The position numbers and the translations under genes are program-made. A stretch of 64,000 bases of DNA from Rhizophagus sp. LPA8_4_AMF (taxonomy: Eukaryota > Glomeromycota > Glomeromycetes > Glomerales > Glomeraceae): assembly GCA_021464525.1 (NCBI GenBank), contig JADRCO010000029.1:1-64000 (forward strand), in the 5' to 3' direction. Of this stretch, positions 59,387 through 64,000 are shown piece by piece (within the stretch, counting starts at the first letter, position 1; the number at the start of each line of letters is the position of its first letter). The notes under the pieces are model-generated. The model searched no databases. It was not told the origin of the DNA and saw only the letters and a list, made by a program, of their open reading frames with translations.

Positions 59387-60900
59387 ATGAGTGAAGAATT
59401 AGAATTTATAGAAAATTTATTTAACGTGAAAGATTTTTTAAAAGAGATTTATATTAAAATAATTAAAATGAATGGTGATATAAAAAATTTTGAAAAGAAT
59501 TTAAATGAATGGATAAAATATTATTATTATCGATATGATTCAGAAATTTTCATTTTTGAATTATTAAAAGATCATGAAGAAAATAAATCTTGGTTTAATA
59601 GTTTAATAGGATATTTTTATCAAAATGGTATTGGTTGTAAAATTAATAAGAATAAAGTTTTAGAAAATTATTAATAATAAAAGTGAAGTAAAATTTGATG
59701 AAAATTTTGATGTGGAATTTGAATAATTTGATTTTGATTTTGATTTTGAATCAATTAAATCATTTAAGATTTTAAAAAATTTTAATATTATTATTGGAAA
59801 ATATTTATTATCATTATTTTATTATAAAGATATTATTTTAGATAAAAGGATAAACGATAAAATCAATTATCACGAATATATTAATTTAGATAAACGGGAA
59901 TTAATTGATCGAACTAACGCTAACGAAGAAAATTCGAAAAATTCAAAAAATTCGAAAAATAATTTTGAAAAAAATTTAAACAATTTGATATCAAATATAA
60001 TTTTATCAAGAATATTAAAAATGGTTTGAATGTTTATGTGAAAGAGCTAGTATGAGATTGAAAGAATGTGTGAAAAACTGAAAATTAAAGAGAGATGTTT
60101 TGTGATAATGATTTAAGTTTAGATTATCAAAAAGATTTTGAAAATTTATTAAAATGTACCGAGAAAGATGATTGTGAAGCACAATACAAATTAGGACTTT
60201 GTTATCAAATTGTTAATGATGAGATTGCTTTTAAATATTATTTGATTTCAGCCGAAGGTAACAATGTAGATGCACAATTAAAGATAACATCATGTTATTA
60301 TGATGGTTTAGGGACGATTAAAAATGAAGATGAAGCGTTAAGATGGTTTATAGAATCCGAAAAAAATAAATATCTCTTCGTACAAAATGAAAGTGAGATA
60401 GAAAGTTAATTTAGATCATTTTTAATATCAGCGATATCAGGAAATGTATCGGCACAGAATACCTTGGGATATTATTATGAGATTGGAAAAAGGATTACAA
60501 GGAATGATAGAAAAGCGTGGTACTTAATATCAGCTAATAATGGATACGTTACGAGTCAATTTAATTTAGGTAATGGTTATACAAATGGAATAGGAATAAA
60601 TGAAGATGGTAAGAAAGCATTTGAATGGTTTATAAATCAGCTATTGGAGGATATTCCAAAAGACAATGTGTTGTAGATTTTGTTATTCAAATGGAATAGG
60701 AACGCAACAAGATTATGAGAAAGCATTCAAATGGTATTTAAAATCGGCCAGAAATGGGGATGCGATGGCGCATAATAAATTAGGAGATATGTTATTATTT
60801 TGGTATCGGAACCAAAGTAAATATTGAAGAAGCAATTGTATGTATCAGATAATGAAATAGATAAAGCGAAGGTTCTGTTGGCTGAAATTTTTGAGAATTA
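59387..60900 (+). pseudogene. Sel1-repeat protein gene, broken
   Basis: Starts MSEELEFIENLFNVKDFLKE and continues, through several stops and frame changes (for example near 59671, 59725 and 60027), to a series of Sel1-like repeats. These include AQYKLGLCYQIVNDEIAFKY, DAQLKITSCYYDGLGTIKNE, AQNTLGYYYEIGKRITRNDR, SQFNLGNGYTNGIGINEDGK and later YSNGIGTQQDYEKAFKWYLK, then AHNKLGDMLLF. Sel1 repeats are alpha/alpha solenoids used as protein scaffolds and are greatly expanded in these fungi. The long readable runs (60095-60409 and 60464-60676) mean decay is not old. Some breaks could hide introns, but the stops at 59725 and 60409 have no nearby splice signals that I can see. Confidence 0.75.
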
Positions 60901-61099
60901 ACTAGATTAACGCGTAAATACATGTCAACTTTCGTTACGCATTTACCAGGTAATAAAGAAATTTGATTAATTGGATAAAAAGATGATACGATCATAATTT
61001 TTTTTTTAATAAATCTTTATTTAATTTCGTAGATATAAAAAGTTGAGTTAATAATTTCGTTGATATAATTTCGTACAAAAAAAAAAAAAAGAATAAAAC

Positions 61100-61290
61100 T
61101 CTTATCCTACCCTATCCTAAAAACCTCCTTTACCCTATCGGCCTATCCTAAAAATCTCCTATCCTATCCTATCCTATCCTATCCTATCGGCCTATGATCC
61201 TAAAAGGTAAAAACCTTCTTTCCTATCACACGCACCCTATCCCTCGCACCCTATCCTCCCGCTCACCCTATCCCGCTCATCCTATCTCTA
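61100..61290. repeat. CCTAT-type pentanucleotide tract
   Basis: Repeated CCTAT/TATCC units, including an uninterrupted run of about six near 61160-61186, with degenerate CACCCTATC variants to about 61290. The tract is strongly strand-biased (C on plus). It ends at the stop codon of the F-box gene, so it lies in that gene's 3' UTR on the opposite strand as ATAGG repeats. Confidence 0.85.
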
Positions 61291-63141
61291 AATATAATTC
61301 GTATCTATACGAATATCATTATATTTTTCAACTTTAACGGAAGATCCACATTCTCTAATCCTATCTTCTAAACCCTTATAACAAATTTCATCATCAATTG
61401 AATTAATACTACCTTTTTCATAAGCTATATATTTTAAACTATCATTATTTTCAACAAAATCTTGTAAAACATTTAAAATAGGATCAACATCATTATTTCT
61501 AGTTCTTAATAAAATTTTTTCAAATTTTATATGTTTTGAATTTTGAAAAAATTGATTTAAATCATTAGAATCTATAAGAATAAAAGAAAGGTTCAAATAT
61601 TTTAAATCTGAAGGTAATTCTTTTCCCAAAGTTTTTAATATTTTAGAACTAATTTTTAAAGATCTTTGATAATTATCATTAAATTCATTATCATACCAAT
61701 TAACGAATTTAACATTAATTGTAAGATATTTAAGAGTAATATTTAAGAAAGAAATTAATTGTAATAAATGACTTATATTACTATAAGAAATATCAGTTAA
61801 ATAAAGGAATTTTATATTAGAACAAAAATTTAATAAAGTTTCTAATAATTTTTTTGAATGATTTTTGTGAAAACTTATAAATAAATTTTCTAAAAAATTA
61901 CCAATTTTTTTAAATAAAGGATCGAAAAATGTATTATCAAAATCATCATTATCAATTTCACAACCCATAATTGCCAAAGTTTTGATTTTTAAAGGAGTGG
62001 GATTTTCTATTAAAGGTTTAATAAAATTATATTTTAATCCTTTACAACTAATAAATTGTATGGATTCAAGACTATTAAGATTTTTAATTCCATCAAATTG
62101 AATTGTATTATTAAAATGACATTTTCTAAATTTAATTGAAGTTAAAGTATTTGAAGGATTATTAAAAGATAATAAAGGATAAATTGAACTTGATAAATCA
62201 TCCGAACAAATTAAAGAAGAAAGTTGTTTTTGTATATTAATAATTGTAGCGATATCATTTGCGAATGGTGGATGATTATTTAAAGAAAATTCCAAATTAA
62301 TATTCTTAATGGTATTACAATATGATGATAAAGTGAATAATAAAGGTCTAATCTTTGATTGATAATTTTGAATCAATGATTCAATATGTAAAGTACTTCT
62401 AAATCCAAATGTGAAATTTTTAATATCAGAAATAAATTGTGGATTATTTAAGAATAATTTATAAATATCATTAAATATTGCACTATCTAAATTATCAATA
62501 TTAAGATGAAATGTATTTAATGTTGCTCCACTTTCAATAAATAATTTAAATATTTCTGTATAAATTCGTTGAATTGCATTCTTAACTTTTGATGAATCAG
62601 GTTTATTTAAATTAAATATAGCTGATAAAGCTGCATGTACTAAAGATTGTGCGCTCTCTGCTAATGTAGAAATTGAGATGGCCAATTCCGGTGATATCGT
62701 TAACGGTCGTGGTATAATAGATTGTTGTGATGTTTGAATTGAATTATTTTCAACCATTTCATCCGTTTCATTGGCCAATGTAGTGAAATATAAAATCCAT
62801 TCTCTAATAATCATTTCTATTTTATGAGTATCAACCGTTTTAATATAACTTGGATAATTAAATGATGATAGTCTTGTATTAATTCTATTAATTTCAAGTT
62901 CTTCTAATACATTATTATCGTCATCTTGTAATGATGAAAGATAAATATCAAGAAAATGTGATTTTGGATTATTGAGTTTATTAGAAAAAGGGTTTTCCCA
63001 TAATAATGGTATCGCAATACGACACCAAAATCGATTAACCAATATACATGAATGAAGTGATTTAATATCATTTCTTAAATTACGTAAAATAAAACTTGTT
63101 ATTTCAGGTAAATCTCCATCTAATACTTTCGAACTTGCCAT
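61288..63141 (-). CDS. F-box protein with a leucine-rich C-terminal region
   Basis: 617 residues, single exon. F-box-like at about 10-50 (DLPEITSFILRNL, SLHSCILVNRFWCRIAIPLLW). The remainder is long, Asn/Leu-rich and repeats patterns such as NLESIQFISCKGL, LKTLAIMGCEI, LENLFISFHKN and KFLYLTDISYSNI, spaced like irregular leucine-rich repeats. F-box proteins link SKP1/CUL1 to substrates chosen by the C-terminal repeats. The family is highly expanded in Glomeromycotina, and this copy has the standard VNRFWCR-IPLLW signature. The N-terminal MASSKVLDGDL start is the first Met after a T/A-rich leader. The substrate cannot be told from sequence. The gene appears intact. Confidence 0.88.
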   Translation of the reverse strand: MASSKVLDGDLPEITSFILRNLRNDIKSLHSCILVNRFWCRIAIPLLWENPFSNKLNNPKSHFLDIYLSSLQDDDNNVLEELEINRINTRLSSFNYPSYIKTVDTHKIEMIIREWILYFTTLANETDEMVENNSIQTSQQSIIPRPLTISPELAISISTLAESAQSLVHAALSAIFNLNKPDSSKVKNAIQRIYTEIFKLFIESGATLNTFHLNIDNLDSAIFNDIYKLFLNNPQFISDIKNFTFGFRSTLHIESLIQNYQSKIRPLLFTLSSYCNTIKNINLEFSLNNHPPFANDIATIINIQKQLSSLICSDDLSSSIYPLLSFNNPSNTLTSIKFRKCHFNNTIQFDGIKNLNSLESIQFISCKGLKYNFIKPLIENPTPLKIKTLAIMGCEIDNDDFDNTFFDPLFKKIGNFLENLFISFHKNHSKKLLETLLNFCSNIKFLYLTDISYSNISHLLQLISFLNITLKYLTINVKFVNWYDNEFNDNYQRSLKISSKILKTLGKELPSDLKYLNLSFILIDSNDLNQFFQNSKHIKFEKILLRTRNNDVDPILNVLQDFVENNDSLKYIAYEKGSINSIDDEICYKGLEDRIRECGSSVKVEKYNDIRIDTNYI

Positions 63142-64000
63142 GTTTGAAAATAAAAATGAGGAAAAAAAAAAAATTTTTTTTTTTCTCCTGTAAAAGGGAT
63201 AAAGAGTTTTCTTATTTAATTGATGTACATTCCTTTTTATGCATTTTTATTTACACAAAAATGTTTAATAATTGTGTCGATCATTTCTATTATGAAATTA
63301 ACGTCCGCCACAGTTTATTGATTTGCAACGTTGCAACCGTACTTAATAAGTATTATGAAATTTTTGATTTCTCACCTAATTTAGCAATTTTTTACAACAA
63401 ATTTACTATATTTTATGGTAATACAATGTATCAGACATATTGTCATTCTCATATAATGTTTCATTTTCTTTGTTGTAATATCTAAATTTTTTTCTATTCC
63501 GTCTTATTATCAACTCTTTATCAACAATTTCTTCGCATCCTCTAAAAAATTCCAATAAACCGTCAAATATAATAATTATCGAATATATGTCCAAATAAAT
63601 TAATTTTTTTGGCAAAAGAATTTCCTAACGATTTTAATAAATCTAAAAGAACATTCTTCGTATTCAAAATCAACATTCATCAAATGTTATCAATTACTTT
63701 TCAGGAATCATATCAATTTTTTTTCAATGAAATTGTTGAAAATCTAGATTGCGAATGAATTATTCGTGCAATATTTGTTGAAAGGCATTTATCATTAACT
63801 GTTATAAATTGTAATGTCAAAAATTTAATAGAAGTTGAAAATTCTGGTTAATAAGTGAAAAATTGTCTAATTTAAATTGGAAATTTTATAATTAAAATCA
63901 ATCTTTAAATATTCATTTTTATAAAATAATTTTGAATTATTTTAAGACTACCCTGTAAAAAAAGTCGATCCGTTTTTTACTTTTTATTCCATCTTTTTTT
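63142..64000. other. AT-rich flank
   Basis: Promoter side of the F-box gene. Overlapping short frames on both strands (63096-63485 plus, 63406-63615 minus) have no family resemblance, and the plus frame overlaps the start of the F-box gene. Nothing is called. Confidence 0.45.

Noticed and set aside
1-64000. CRISPR array, operons or bacterial promoters
   Set aside because: The spliced genes, intron-containing nuclear-type tRNA and family content are eukaryotic; no spaced short direct repeats of CRISPR type are present.

Overview
The window is very AT-rich eukaryotic nuclear DNA. Its genes carry short GT-AG introns (about 60-100 bp) and are separated by long A/T homopolymer-rich spacers. The gene content is dominated by expanded families typical of arbuscular mycorrhizal fungi: TKL-type kinases with MLKL-like or zinc-ribbon N-termini, Sel1-repeat proteins, BTB-BACK-SPRY proteins and F-box proteins. 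I infer a Glomeromycotina genome, most likely Rhizophagus or a close relative. This rests on family recognition and composition, not on a database match.

Layout. (1) 0.9-8.4 kb is a kinase block. A minus-strand kinase has three tandem MLKL-like helical bundles, a decayed kinase follows, and then a plus-strand gene whose spliced frame fuses a zinc ribbon, a degenerate kinase N-lobe and two complete kinase domains. (2) 10-16 kb holds two paralogous secreted cysteine-rich proteins. (3) 17.5-20.4 kb holds a PD-(D/E)XK-like gene and a relatively GC-rich tandem repeat with an intron-like insertion. (4) 21.3-27.7 kb is one ABCC (MRP-type) transporter that I could resolve into 20 exons with an unbroken frame. 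(5) 29.4-34 kb is a divergent pair of BTB-BACK-SPRY genes. (6) 36.6-37.2 kb is a small four-exon YdcZ/DUF606 membrane protein. (7) 38-44 kb is mostly decayed sequence: Sel1 remnants, MITE-like elements and a truncated BTB-SPRY copy. (8) 45-59 kb is a minus-strand tandem array of BTB-BACK-SPRY genes and pseudogenes, interrupted by an intron-containing tRNA-Asp. (9) 59.4-63.1 kb holds a broken Sel1 gene, a CCTAT-type repeat and an F-box protein.

How they may work together: BTB-BACK and F-box proteins are, by family, substrate receptors of CUL3 and SCF ubiquitin ligases. The array shows birth, death, segmental duplication, a probable gene-conversion tract and a variable loop in the SPRY domain, which suggests diversification of substrate recognition. 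The two most unusual genes are the fused kinase gene (5.4-8.4 kb) and a BTB-BACK-SPRY gene (54.0-55.8 kb) that has lost its usual ATG and appears to be spliced to two upstream exons encoding a mitochondrial-presequence-like N-terminus.
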